Source: JAEUMW01 sp039807745 (GTDB lineage Bacteria; Pseudomonadota; Gammaproteobacteria; Burkholderiales; JAEUMW01). Taken from it: a stretch of 29,786 nt of DNA. The stretch covers positions 1 to 29,786 of the forward strand of contig JBDHRV010000026.1 in assembly GCA_039807745.1 (NCBI GenBank). Direction: 5' to 3'. Below, piece by piece: positions 7,866 to 14,854 of this stretch. Both the position numbers and the translations under genes were made by a program. Position 1 is the first letter of the stretch. Every line of letters starts with the position of its first letter. Under the pieces are notes generated by a model. It did not search any database, was not told the DNA's origin, and was given only the letters and a program-made list of their open reading frames with translations.

Positions 7866-8324
7866 ATGCCGCACAAGATTCCGGTTTCGGTGCTGGTGCT
7901 CATTCACACGTCGGCACTCGAGGTGCTGTTGATCGAGCGCGCCGATCATCCGGGCTTCTGGCAATCGGTGACTGGCAGCCTGGACCCGGGCGAGACGCTG
8001 CGGCAAACCGCGGTGCGCGAGGTGTTCGAGGAGACCGGCATCGCGGTCGCGCCGGAGGACCTCGATGATTGGCAGGTGGAGAACCGCTACGAGATCTACC
8101 CATTCTTCCGCCATCGTTATCCGCCCGGGGTCACGCACAATACCGAGCACGTCTTCGGGCTGCGGCTGGCCGCGGCTCGACCGGTGACGCTCGCGCCGCA
8201 GGAGCACGTCGCGTTCGAGTGGCTGCCCTGGGAGCAAGCCGCCGAGCGTGTTCGTTCGTGGAGCAACCGCGACGCCATCCGGCTGCTGCCGGAAATGCTC
8301 GCGCGCTTTGCGCCGCGCGACTGA
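7866..8324 (+). CDS. nudB: Dihydroneopterin triphosphate diphosphatase (Nudix)
   Basis: The 152-residue Nudix hydrolase removes pyrophosphate from dihydroneopterin triphosphate, an early step of folate synthesis. The Nudix box is GSLDPGETLRQTAVREVFEETGI (near residues 38-60), with the metal-binding REVFEE core. Family-specific features of NudB are FWQSVTGS before the box, FRHRYPPGVTHNTEHVF after it, and the C-terminal SWSNRDAI. The ATG at 7866 gives MPHKIPVSVLVLIHT, which aligns with known NudB starts; upstream frame is not protein-like. It follows the barstar gene by 19 bp. nudB close to aspS is a common proteobacterial arrangement, so the RNase/barstar pair appears inserted into that pairing. 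Confidence 0.93.
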   Translation: MPHKIPVSVLVLIHTSALEVLLIERADHPGFWQSVTGSLDPGETLRQTAVREVFEETGIAVAPEDLDDWQVENRYEIYPFFRHRYPPGVTHNTEHVFGLRLAAARPVTLAPQEHVAFEWLPWEQAAERVRSWSNRDAIRLLPEMLARFAPRD

Positions 8325-8349
8325 CGGCGGGCGCGCTGCAACAAAGCAC

Positions 8350-8377
8350 TTGAAAATCTGTCGTAGCCGCATACCAT
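8350..8377 (+). promoter_or_regulatory. Candidate sigma-70 promoter of nadA
   Basis: TTGAAA at 8350-8355 and TACCAT at 8372-8377 are spaced by 16 bp, in the 100-bp gap before nadA. Transcription would start near 8384, giving a leader of about 40 nt. Confidence 0.45.
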
Positions 8378-8424
8378 TGCCGGTCCCGTCGACGTGACGG
8401 ACACACCAGGGAGCGCCGCACGAG

Positions 8425-9522
8425 ATGCAAACCGCAGCCATCGCCTTCGATCGTTTCGAGCCATTGCACGACGCAGCGTGCCAGGATCGCATCGTCGCCG
8501 CCAAGGCGGCGCTTGGCAGGCGTGCTGTCATCCTCGGTCATCACTACCAGCGCGCGGACGTATATCGCCATGCCGACCTCACCGGGGATTCGCTCAAGCT
8601 CTCGCGGCTTGCATCGCAGACCGACGCGGAGTTCATCGTCTTCTGCGGCGTTCACTTCATGGCCGAGGTCGCGGACATCCTGTCGCAGCCGCACCAGATC
8701 TCGATCCTGCCGGACTTGAGTGCCGGCTGTTCGATGGCGGACATGGCAAACCTCGCGAAAGTGGTCCGCGCCTGGCGTGAGCTCGCCGCCGTGCTCGATC
8801 CCGACGAGCATGTAACGCCGGTCACCTACATCAACTCTGCCGCCGACCTGAAAGCCTTCTGCGGTGAGCACGGCGGCATCGTCTGCACGTCGAGCAACGC
8901 GCCGCAGATCCTCGACTGGTCCTTCGGTCGCCGCGAGAAGGTGCTGTTCTTTCCCGATCAACACCTGGGTCGCTGGAGTGGCTACAGGACGGGCATCCCG
9001 CTCGAGCAGATGCCGGTGTGGGATCCGGACGAACCGCTGGGCGGTCTCACGCCCGATCAGATTCGCGGCGCGCGCATCCTGCTCTGGAAGGGCCACTGCT
9101 CGGTGCACCAGATGTTCCAGCCGCAGCACGTGCTGCGCTGGCGCAACCAGTACCCGGATGGCATCGTGATCTCCCACCCCGAGGCGAGCTTCGAGGTGTG
9201 CAAGCTCTCGGACTACGTCGGCTCCACCGAGTACATCATCAAGACCATCGCGGAAGCGCCTGCGAATACGCGCTGGCTGGTGGGCACCGAGCTCAATCTG
9301 GTGAACCGCATCGCCGAGGAATTCAAGCCCCAGGGCAAGATCGTCCAGTTCATGGCGCCGACGGTGTGCATGTGCTCGACCATGGCGCGCATTGATCCGC
9401 AGCACCTCGCGTGGTGCCTCGAGAACCTGGTGCAGGGCAAAGTCGTCAACCGCATCAGCGTGCCTGCCGCGGAGGCGGTGCTCGCGAAGCTCGCCCTCGA
9501 CCGCATGCTCGCGGTGTCCTGA
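8425..9522 (+). CDS. nadA: Quinolinate synthase A
   Basis: The 365-residue enzyme condenses iminoaspartate with dihydroxyacetone phosphate to quinolinate, in de novo NAD synthesis. It uses a [4Fe-4S] cluster. The three conserved cluster cysteines can be seen in DLSAGCSMADM, LLWKGHCSVHQMF and PTVCMCSTMAR. Other conserved blocks are ILGHHYQRADV near the N-terminus, VTYINSAADLKAFCGEHGG, SSNAPQIL and FFPDQHLG. Length and architecture are those of the standard bacterial enzyme. nadB and nadC are not nearby. The gene has its own candidate promoter, and a weak ribosome site precedes the ATG. Confidence 0.97.
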   Translation: MQTAAIAFDRFEPLHDAACQDRIVAAKAALGRRAVILGHHYQRADVYRHADLTGDSLKLSRLASQTDAEFIVFCGVHFMAEVADILSQPHQISILPDLSAGCSMADMANLAKVVRAWRELAAVLDPDEHVTPVTYINSAADLKAFCGEHGGIVCTSSNAPQILDWSFGRREKVLFFPDQHLGRWSGYRTGIPLEQMPVWDPDEPLGGLTPDQIRGARILLWKGHCSVHQMFQPQHVLRWRNQYPDGIVISHPEASFEVCKLSDYVGSTEYIIKTIAEAPANTRWLVGTELNLVNRIAEEFKPQGKIVQFMAPTVCMCSTMARIDPQHLAWCLENLVQGKVVNRISVPAAEAVLAKLALDRMLAVS

Positions 9523-9553
9523 GCCGCGAGCGTCGCGGCACCGCAAGCACCTC

Positions 9554-10141
9554 GTGCCGCGACGGCTGGTCTTGCTGTTCTTCCTTGCCGGCATCGCAAT
9601 CGGCACGGCTCGCGCCGCAGCGGCACCGGACGTACGCATCGAGCAGCGCGGCGACGGCTTCACGGTGTCGGCACGGATGTGGGTCGGGGTCGCGCGGGTC
9701 ACCGCGTGGGCGGTGATCACCGATTACAACCGCCTGGGCGATTTCGTCGCCGACATGGACGAGAGTCGCATCGTGAGCCCGGCGGGCGAGCCGACCCTGG
9801 TGCGGCAGAGCGGGGCGTGGAAGCTGTTCGGCATCCGGGTGCCGGTGTGGATCCTGGCGCAGGTCGAGGAGCATCCGATGCGCAGCGTGCGCTTCCACTC
9901 GATCAGCGGTAACGTGCGTGTCGAAAATGGCGAATGGCGTATCGCGGATGAGGGAGGCGGTGTGACAATCACCTACCAGGTCGAATGCACGCCGGACTTC
10001 TGGGTGCCTCCGATTCTCGGCGCCGTGCTGATCAGGCGCGACGTGCGGGCCAGGCTCCAACAGGTCGCGCGGGAGATGCTGCGGCGAGACGCTGCCGGAC
10101 GACATGTACCATCTCCAACAGTACCGGAACCCGCCACCTGA
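9554..10141 (+). CDS. Exported SRPBCC (START-like) family protein
   Basis: The 195-residue protein has a signal peptide (about residues 1-22, VPRRLVLLFFLAGIAIGTARA) followed by a polyketide-cyclase/START-like domain. This domain is recognised by the pattern TAWAVITDYNRLGDFVADMDESRIV and, later, ITYQVECTPDFWVPPILGAVLIRRDVRARLQQVAREM. Such helix-grip folds bind hydrophobic ligands; the ligand here is not predictable. The start is taken at GTG 9554 because it opens the signal peptide. The frame continues upstream into nadA, but that extension has no coding character. It begins 31 bp after nadA and may share its transcript. Confidence 0.8.
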   Translation: MPRRLVLLFFLAGIAIGTARAAAAPDVRIEQRGDGFTVSARMWVGVARVTAWAVITDYNRLGDFVADMDESRIVSPAGEPTLVRQSGAWKLFGIRVPVWILAQVEEHPMRSVRFHSISGNVRVENGEWRIADEGGGVTITYQVECTPDFWVPPILGAVLIRRDVRARLQQVAREMLRRDAAGRHVPSPTVPEPAT

Positions 10142-10249
10142 TCATCCCGTCGAACAGCAGCCGTGCGTGGCGCTCGGAACCTTCCACGGCGGCGCGCCCC
10201 AAACTTACGCAGTCAGAAGGAAGAAGCAGGATCAGCCATCCGCCACGCC

Positions 10250-11002
10250 ATGATCGACCTGCTCCGCGTCACCACCTACAACATCCACAAGGGTTTGTCC
10301 TCGCTCAACCGGCGCATGGTCGTCCACGAACTGCGGGAGCGGCTCTCCGCGATCGGGGCGGATGTCGTGTTCCTGCAGGAGGTGCTGGGTGAGCACGAGC
10401 AGCACGCCCAGCGCTTCCTCGACTGGCCGGACGAGCCGCAGCACGAGTTTCTCGCGGGCGAGGAGTGGATGGATTTCGCCTACGGCAGGAACGCCATCTA
10501 CGACGGCGGCCACCACGGCAACGCCATACTCTCGCGCTTTCCGATCTCGCGCTGGGACAACGAGGACATCTCGGCCCACCGCCTGGAGAGCCGTGGGCTG
10601 CTCCACTGCGAAATCGAGGTGCCGGGCTGGCGCCAGCCCTTGCATTGCGTGAACGTTCACCTCGGACTCGCCGGGCGCTGGCGGCGGCGTCAGCTCGATG
10701 CGCTGCGCAAGCGCATCCTGCGACTGGTGCCGAACGATGCGCCGCTCGTGATCGCCGGCGACTTCAACGACTGGCGCCGCAAGGCAAGCAACGAGCTGAT
10801 CGCAGGGCTCGAAGTGCAGGAAGCGTTCGAGACCTATCGCGGCCGGCCGGCGCGTAGCTTTCCGGCGGCCCTGCCGGTCTTCAGCCTCGATCGCATCTAC
10901 GTGCGAGGGTTCAGGATCAGGCACGCGCGCGTCCATCACGGCAACGTCTGGGCGAAACTGTCCGATCACGCTGCACTGAGTGCCACGCTGGTGAAGCTCT
11001 GA
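10250..11002 (+). CDS. Endonuclease/exonuclease/phosphatase family protein
   Basis: The 250-residue protein has the EEP fold shared by DNase I, exonuclease III and inositol phosphatases. Motifs are LRVTTYNIHKGL (metal-site Asn, residues 5-16), VVFLQEVLGEHE (metal-site Glu), GNAILSRFPI, CVNVHLGL (catalytic His), LVIAGDFNDWR (Asp and Asn of the active site), LDRIYVRG, and the C-terminal LSDHAALSA (general-base His). All catalytic positions seem intact. In many betaproteobacteria this family is paired with a cardiolipin synthase gene, but none follows here. The ATG at 10250 gives the normal N-terminus. Substrate is uncertain: nucleic acid or phospholipid-type phosphodiester. Confidence 0.88.
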   Translation: MIDLLRVTTYNIHKGLSSLNRRMVVHELRERLSAIGADVVFLQEVLGEHEQHAQRFLDWPDEPQHEFLAGEEWMDFAYGRNAIYDGGHHGNAILSRFPISRWDNEDISAHRLESRGLLHCEIEVPGWRQPLHCVNVHLGLAGRWRRRQLDALRKRILRLVPNDAPLVIAGDFNDWRRKASNELIAGLEVQEAFETYRGRPARSFPAALPVFSLDRIYVRGFRIRHARVHHGNVWAKLSDHAALSATLVKL

Positions 11003-11032
11003 CGCGACGCAATTGCCGCTTTCCGGTCGAAT

Positions 11033-11061
11033 TGGTGCATCGCAGCACAGAAACTGCACCA
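11033..11061. promoter_or_regulatory. Inverted repeat resembling NtrC half-sites
   Basis: TGGTGCA (11033-11039) and TGCACCA (11055-11061) form a perfect 7-bp dyad spaced by 15 bp. TGCACC/GGTGCA is the half-site of the nitrogen regulator NtrC, but the usual site has the arms in the opposite order with a 3-5 bp gap, so each arm here would be half of a degenerate site. The centre lies about 113 bp upstream of the predicted sigma-54 start, a typical enhancer distance. Confidence 0.4.
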
Positions 11062-11134
11062 TGGAGAGGCGCAGACCAACGTCGCCCAACCAGCCACTTT
11101 CTGTAAGCTGTTGTTCCGTCGGTATTGTTAAAAC

Positions 11135-11151
11135 TGGCACGGTTGTGGCTT
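11135..11151 (+). promoter_or_regulatory. Sigma-54 (-24/-12) promoter
   Basis: TGGCACGGTTGTGGCTT matches the consensus TGGCACG-N4-TTGCW with one mismatch. The invariant GG (11136-11137) and GC (11148-11149) are separated by exactly 10 bp. Transcription should start near 11160. It faces an 87-nt stretch that ends in a strong terminator and contains no reading frame of note. Confidence 0.72.
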
Positions 11152-11159
11152 AGATAACG

Positions 11160-11246
11160 GGCGAAGGCATTGAGAGCACATTCTCGGTGTCTTCATCCTC
11201 CTCCTTTGGTACCTGGGGCGCAGTTTTTCTGCGCCCGTTTTTTTTT
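11160..11246 (+). ncRNA. Predicted sigma-54-dependent small regulatory RNA
   Basis: About 87 nt are bounded by the sigma-54 promoter start and an intrinsic terminator. Three modules are visible. First, a 13-bp uninterrupted stem (11163-11175 with 11182-11194, including three G-U pairs) with loop GCACAT. Second, a single-stranded CU-rich stretch, ATCCTCCTCCTTT (11195-11207), complementary to Shine-Dalgarno sequences. Third, the terminator hairpin with a 9-T tail, which suits Hfq binding. This is the layout of trans-acting small RNAs that block ribosome binding. I know of no family matching it. An alternative is a 5' leader/attenuator of the downstream MFS gene, but that gene has its own -10-like element. 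Confidence 0.65.
11216..11246 (+). terminator. Strong intrinsic terminator
   Basis: An 8-bp GC-rich stem GGGCGCAG / CTGCGCCC (11216-11223 with 11229-11236) with loop TTTTT is followed by G and nine T residues (11238-11246). It ends the predicted small RNA. Confidence 0.93.
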
Positions 11247-11290
11247 CCGCGTCGGCGCCACGGTTCATGTGCCGCCGGTCCTGCATGCGC

Positions 11291-11296
11291 TAACAT
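11291..11296 (+). promoter_or_regulatory. Possible -10 element of the MFS gene
   Basis: TAACAT at 11291-11296, 28 bp before the ATG at 11324 and downstream of the terminator. No good -35 is seen, so support is limited. Confidence 0.3.
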
Positions 11297-11323
11297 CGGC
11301 GCCGAAGTCTCCAACCCGTCGCC

Positions 11324-12535
11324 ATGTCCGTCCCTGCCGCGCTTCCATTGGGCCTCGTGTTTCATCTCGCGGCGGTGCAGTGCCTCGCCAGCGTGAGCTG
11401 GATCGCCTACGTCGTCTACCTGCCGCAGCTCGCCGCGTCCGCCGGCGTGCCGGTCCGGGCGGTGGGGTGGATTCTGCTCGCCGATCAGGCGCTGTTCGCA
11501 CTCGCCGACCTCGCACTGGGGCGGGCGACGGACCGGGCGCTCGCGGTCCTGCGCACTCTCGGTCCCTGGCTCGTGGCGGTCACGGTGATCTCCGGCGCGG
11601 CCTTCGTCGCCATGCCGATGATCGCGAACAAGGCCGTGCCGTCCCTCTTCCTCGCACTGATCTTCCTCTGGGCGCTCACCTCCTCGGTGTTGCGCGCGCC
11701 GGCGCTCGCGCTGGTGGCGAAACGCACGCCGAAGCCCGCACTGCCGCTGCTCGGCACCCTGGTCGTGATCGGCACTGCGCTCGCGGCGGCCGCCGGACCG
11801 TACCTTGCCCTGATCGCGAAAGAAGTCGAACCACGGTGGCCGTTTCTGCTCGCGACACTCACCTTGCTCGCAGCCGTGGTCGGCCTTGCCCTGGCCGAGC
11901 GGCGTGGCGTGCTCGCGGCGAGCGGTGACATATCCGGGTCCGACGAGGGAGCGCCGGCTGCGCCAGCGAACGAAGCGACGATCACCGCGTTCTTCATGGC
12001 GGCGGCGCTGCTTGCGGTCGGCCAGCAGATCCACACCAACGTGAACTCAGGCCCCTGGTACAAGCAGTTCGCGTCGGCCGACGGTCTGCCGTGGCTGCTG
12101 CCGGTGTTCGCGGTCGGGGCGAGCCTCCTTGCATTCGCGGGCGGCAAGGCGTCGAAGCGGGCGGGCGCGTTGACGGCGCTCAGATGGGCTGCATTGCTGG
12201 GTGCCGTGTTCTGTGTCGGTGCAGCGATGGCGCCAGGACTCGTCTCCCTGACTGCGGTGCAGTTCCTGGCCGGTGGCGCCTGGGGCGCGATCAATGCCGT
12301 GCTCGTCGCCCACGCGCTCGCGCTCGGCAAGCCGGGGCGGGAAGGAGCGATGGCCGGGCGGCTGTCCGCGCTGCTGGCGGTGGCGGCACTCGTGCGTCTC
12401 GGACTGGTCAACCTCCAGATCCCGTCGCTTCCCTGGGCGGCGGCGGTCTTGCAGTGGCTGCCCGCCGCATGCTGGGTCGCGGCCGCGGTCCTCGTCTGGC
12501 GCACGCAGTCGACGGCGACGGCGCGCAGCGCCTGA
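11324..12535 (+). CDS. MFS-type transporter
   Basis: The 403-residue protein has about 11-12 hydrophobic helices and the two-halves layout of the major facilitator superfamily. A hydrophilic central loop lies near residues 190-215 (ERRGVLAASGDISGSDEGAPAAPANE). The loop after the second helix reads GRATDRALAVLR, a degenerate form of the MFS G-x-x-x-D-R motif. It begins with MSVPAALPLGLVFHLAAVQCLASVSWIAYVVYLPQLA. I cannot assign a substrate. It stands between the predicted small RNA and the ABC exporter gene. The ATG follows GTCGCC without a good ribosome site, so the start could be a few codons off. Confidence 0.82.
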   Translation: MSVPAALPLGLVFHLAAVQCLASVSWIAYVVYLPQLAASAGVPVRAVGWILLADQALFALADLALGRATDRALAVLRTLGPWLVAVTVISGAAFVAMPMIANKAVPSLFLALIFLWALTSSVLRAPALALVAKRTPKPALPLLGTLVVIGTALAAAAGPYLALIAKEVEPRWPFLLATLTLLAAVVGLALAERRGVLAASGDISGSDEGAPAAPANEATITAFFMAAALLAVGQQIHTNVNSGPWYKQFASADGLPWLLPVFAVGASLLAFAGGKASKRAGALTALRWAALLGAVFCVGAAMAPGLVSLTAVQFLAGGAWGAINAVLVAHALALGKPGREGAMAGRLSALLAVAALVRLGLVNLQIPSLPWAAAVLQWLPAACWVAAAVLVWRTQSTATARSA

Positions 12536-12552
12536 TCACGGTTCGCGCGACT

Positions 12553-12558
12553 TACAAT
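12553..12558 (+). promoter_or_regulatory. -10 element of the ABC exporter gene
   Basis: TACAAT at 12553-12558, 48 bp before the TTG start at 12606, in the gap after the MFS gene. The -35 is weak. It supports a translation start downstream of about 12565. Confidence 0.45.
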
Positions 12559-12605
12559 CCCTCATCTGCCCTTGCGCACGCACGCATCGACCTGAGCTGT
12601 CCCGC

Positions 12606-14456
12606 TTGAGACGCGCCCCCTACGATCCCGACGCCAAGCCGGCCACCCGGTCCGGCCAGCACCGCAGCGAATGGCACGCGGCCCGGCTGCTCCTGCCCTA
12701 TCTGTCGGAGTTCAAGTGGCGCGTGCTGATCGCACTCCTGTTCCTGTCGGCGGCGAAGTTCGCGAACGTCGGCGTGCCGCTGCTTCTGAAGGAGATCGTC
12801 GACTCGCTGAGCCCGGACCAGACCGTCCTCGTGCTGCCGCTGGCGCTGCTGCTCGCGTACGGCGCGCTGCGGCTTTCCACCACGCTCTTCGCCGAACTGC
12901 GCGACGTGGTGTTCGTGCGCGTCACGCAGCGCGCCATCCGCCGCATTGCGCTCACCGTCTTCCGTCACCTGCACGCCCTCTCGCTGCGCTTTCACCTCGA
13001 GCGCCAGACCGGGGGTGTGTCGCGCGACATCGAGCGCGGATCGCGCGGCGTGTCGACGCTCATGAGCTACATGCTGTTCTCGATCATCCCGGTGCTGCTC
13101 GAGTTCTCGCTCGTCGCCACCGTTCTGCTCACCAAGTTCGACTGGCGCTTCGCCGCCGTCACGTTCGGTGCGGTGGCGATCTACATTGGCTTCACCATCG
13201 CGATCACCGAATGGCGCATGGACATCCGACGGCGCGCCAACGAGCTCGACTCGAAGGCCAACACGCGCGCGATCGACAGCCTGCTCAACTACGAGACGGT
13301 GAAGTACTTCAACAACGAGGAGTTCGAGGCGCGCCGCTACGACGACAATCTGCGGAAGTACGAGTCCGCGGCGGTGAAGAACGAGATGTCGCTGGGGCTG
13401 CTCAACGTCGGTCAGAGCTTCATCATCGCCATCGCGGTGACGCTGCTCATGATCTTCGCCGCACAGGGGGTGGTGGCGCGCAGCCTCACGCTGGGTGACC
13501 TCGTGCTCATCAACGGTCTGCTGATCCAGCTCTACATCCCGCTCAATTTCCTCGGCATGGTCTATCGCGAGATCAAGCAGGCGCTCACGGACATGGACCG
13601 GATGTTCTCGCTGCTCACCGAGAATCGCGAGGTCGAGGACGCCGCGGGCGCCCAGGCACTGCCGGCAGGACCCGCAACGATCCGCTTCGAGAACGTGCGC
13701 TTCAGCTACGACCCGAAGCGCACGATTCTGCACGATGTGAGTTTCGAGATTCCGGCGGGCAGCAAGGTCGCGGTGGTCGGCCACTCGGGCTCGGGCAAGT
13801 CCACGCTGGCGCGGCTGCTCTTCCGCTTCTACGACGTGAACGGCGGGTGCATCGCGGTGAACGGATGCGATTTGCGCGCGATCAGGCAGTCGAGCCTGCG
13901 CGCCGCGATCGGCATCGTGCCGCAGGATACGGTGCTCTTCAACGACACGATCTATTACAACATCCTGTATGGACGTCCGGCCGCAACGCCGGAGGAAGTG
14001 ATCGAAGCCGCGCGCGCCGCCCATATTCACGACTTCATCGAGACCTTGCCGGACAAGTACGAGTCGCGCGTCGGCGAGCGTGGACTCAAGCTCTCGGGCG
14101 GCGAGAAGCAGCGAGTGGCGATCGCACGGGCGTTGCTCAAGAATCCCTGCATCATGATCTTCGACGAAGCAACCTCCGCGCTCGACTCCAAGTCCGAGCA
14201 GGCGATTCAGTCGGAGCTCGCACGCGTTGCCACCGGTCGCACCACGCTCGTGATCGCGCACAGGCTGTCGACGGTGATGGACGCCGACCAGATCCTCGTG
14301 ATGGAACATGGGCACATCGTCGAGCGCGGCACCCATCGCGAGCTGCTCGCCGCGAATGGCGCCTATGCGGCCATGTGGGCACTTCAGCAGCACGAGCGCG
14401 AGGTGGCGGCGGTCGTTGCATCGAGCCCGCCGGTGATCGCGGCAGCGGCGCGTTAA
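12606..14456 (+). CDS. Atm1/HMT-type ABC exporter (fused permease and ATPase)
   Basis: The 616-residue half-transporter should form a homodimer in the inner membrane. The permease domain (about residues 35-330) starts ARLLLPYLSEFKWRVLIALLFLSAAKFANVGVPLLLKEIVDSL and includes the ATM1-family stretch IDSLLNYETVKYFNNEEFEARRYD. The ATPase domain follows, with Walker A GHSGSGKST (near 392), Q-loop IVPQDTVLFNDTI, signature LSGGEKQ (496-502), Walker B IMIFDEATSALD (Asp520) and H-loop His552. Relatives export glutathione-conjugated metals or a sulfur compound linked to Fe-S assembly; the substrate is inferred. The frame stays open upstream, but that part overlaps the MFS gene out of frame. TTG 12606, giving LRRAPYDPDAKP, is the only start downstream of the promoter that fits. 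Confidence 0.9.
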   Translation: MRRAPYDPDAKPATRSGQHRSEWHAARLLLPYLSEFKWRVLIALLFLSAAKFANVGVPLLLKEIVDSLSPDQTVLVLPLALLLAYGALRLSTTLFAELRDVVFVRVTQRAIRRIALTVFRHLHALSLRFHLERQTGGVSRDIERGSRGVSTLMSYMLFSIIPVLLEFSLVATVLLTKFDWRFAAVTFGAVAIYIGFTIAITEWRMDIRRRANELDSKANTRAIDSLLNYETVKYFNNEEFEARRYDDNLRKYESAAVKNEMSLGLLNVGQSFIIAIAVTLLMIFAAQGVVARSLTLGDLVLINGLLIQLYIPLNFLGMVYREIKQALTDMDRMFSLLTENREVEDAAGAQALPAGPATIRFENVRFSYDPKRTILHDVSFEIPAGSKVAVVGHSGSGKSTLARLLFRFYDVNGGCIAVNGCDLRAIRQSSLRAAIGIVPQDTVLFNDTIYYNILYGRPAATPEEVIEAARAAHIHDFIETLPDKYESRVGERGLKLSGGEKQRVAIARALLKNPCIMIFDEATSALDSKSEQAIQSELARVATGRTTLVIAHRLSTVMDADQILVMEHGHIVERGTHRELLAANGAYAAMWALQQHEREVAAVVASSPPVIAAAAR

Positions 14457-14854
14457 GCTGCCAGGATCTCGCGTGCGAGCAGGCGACGCGTTCATGGAGA
14501 TCATCGGGGAGCAGGGCAAGAGCCTCCAGGAAGCCGTATGGAGGGCGCGCGCCTGCTGCCCGATCCTGATGACGGCGTTGCCACTGCTCTTCCCACGGTT
14601 CTCGGAAGAGGGCAGGGCGCTCGCCGGTCAGGACCGCCCCGCAGTTGCCTGAAGCGCTGCATACTGGCTGCAACTCGTATCGACTCGCGGGCTGATTTCT
14701 TGCTAGCCCGTTCCGTGCCCCGGTTATATCCTGAAATAAAATTCAAGAACCTTTCTTTAGCTCCTGAATTTTGCTATGTTTCGTTGGAAGGACGACCCGG
14801 TTTTCCAGATGGCTGGGTATCGGGAAAACTAGAACTTCCTTGCTCGCTTCAGTG
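14457..14854. other. Intergenic region, no convincing gene
   Basis: 398 bp. The first 250 bp are GC-rich; short frames on both strands are present but not recognisable. The last 150 bp turn AT-rich and probably hold the promoter of the endopeptidase gene: TGCTATGTT near 14772-14780 is a possible extended -10. An inverted repeat in this part is listed separately. Confidence 0.55.
14738..14772. repeat. 8-bp AT-rich inverted repeat upstream of the PBP7-like gene
   Basis: AAAATTCA (14738-14745) and TGAATTTT (14765-14772) are perfect inverted copies, 19 bp apart, immediately upstream of the possible -10. It could be an operator, with about 2.5 helical turns between arm centres. Confidence 0.45.

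Noticed and set aside
11160..11323. The structured 87-nt unit as a riboswitch or attenuator of the MFS gene
   Set aside because: Not excluded, but the promoter type, the compact stem/linker/terminator design and a separate -10-like element for the MFS gene favour an independent small RNA. No known riboswitch core is visible.
12552..14519. 655-codon open frame on the minus strand opposite the ABC exporter
   Set aside because: Same compositional artefact; all ABC motifs are on the plus strand.
14457..14665. Minus-strand frame containing ERPALFREPWEEQW, resembling the start of nitrile hydratase accessory or beta-subunit proteins
   Set aside because: Similarity stops after about 15 residues, the rest is unrecognisable, and no partner genes are near. 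It may be a decayed fragment but cannot be supported.
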